Below are positions 12,491 through 12,491 of a stretch of DNA of 12,491 nt, one piece after another (the first letter of the stretch is position 1; each line of letters begins with the position of its first letter). The DNA is taken from assembly GCA_966186595.1 (NCBI GenBank), contig CBIFWO010000026.1, positions 1-12,491 of the forward strand, written 5' to 3'. Under the pieces are notes generated by a model. The model was given only the letters and a program-made list of their open reading frames with translations, was not told the DNA's origin and did no database searches. Position numbers and translations under genes: made by a program. Source of the stretch: JALRBM01 sp966186595. GTDB taxonomy: Bacteria; Patescibacteriota; Saccharimonadia; Saccharimonadales; Saccharimonadaceae.

Positions 12491-12491
12491 T

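Overview
The window looks like part of a Candidate Phyla Radiation bacterium, most likely Candidatus Saccharibacteria (TM7). The family-level gene calls are firm; the phylum is my inference from the style of the Der, Pth and TrmB-like proteins and the small accessory membrane genes. TGA is used as an ordinary stop, so the Gracilibacteria/SR1 recoding does not apply.

Left part (1-2999). Two small GC-rich plus-strand genes for membrane proteins (81-491 and 617-906, the second apparently frameshifted) converge on the minus-strand pair der-pth, whose reading frames overlap by four bases. Middle (3000-8330). All genes are on the minus strand: a six-TM sensor histidine kinase, a response regulator with a long Pro/Ala-rich tail, and an RsuA/RluB-type pseudouridine synthase form a likely operon. 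Between that operon and der lie two more GC-rich genes for 5-TM proteins (4014-4499 and 3073-3768). Each has its own AT-rich promoter, a shared 17-bp element in a foldable 5' leader, a GC-rich hairpin after the stop and a separate U-tract terminator.

Right part (8340-12491). This is the most interesting region: a compact plus-strand cluster that I read as a graspetide (omega-ester/amide RiPP) biosynthetic system. It contains a TrmB-like regulator, a 57-residue precursor peptide with a PFGVDRM leader motif and a Thr-rich then Asp/Glu-rich C-terminus, an ATP-grasp maturase with the ENNPNGQW signature, and an ABC exporter with fused membrane and ATPase domains. Two related 21-bp inverted repeats, identical at 17 of 21 positions, precede the regulator and the precursor. 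Both lie the same distance from -10-like hexamers, suggesting that the regulator controls itself and the peptide. A tRNA-Glu(CTC) closes the window.

A recurring pattern crosses the window. Six visibly GC-richer genes (four small membrane proteins, the precursor and the exporter) are each followed at once by a large GC-rich hairpin without a U-tract. The more balanced genes (der, pth, pseudouridine synthase, two-component pair, TrmB-like regulator, ATP-grasp) lack this. The pattern suggests transfer from a GC-rich donor, possibly an actinobacterial host, but this is not proven.
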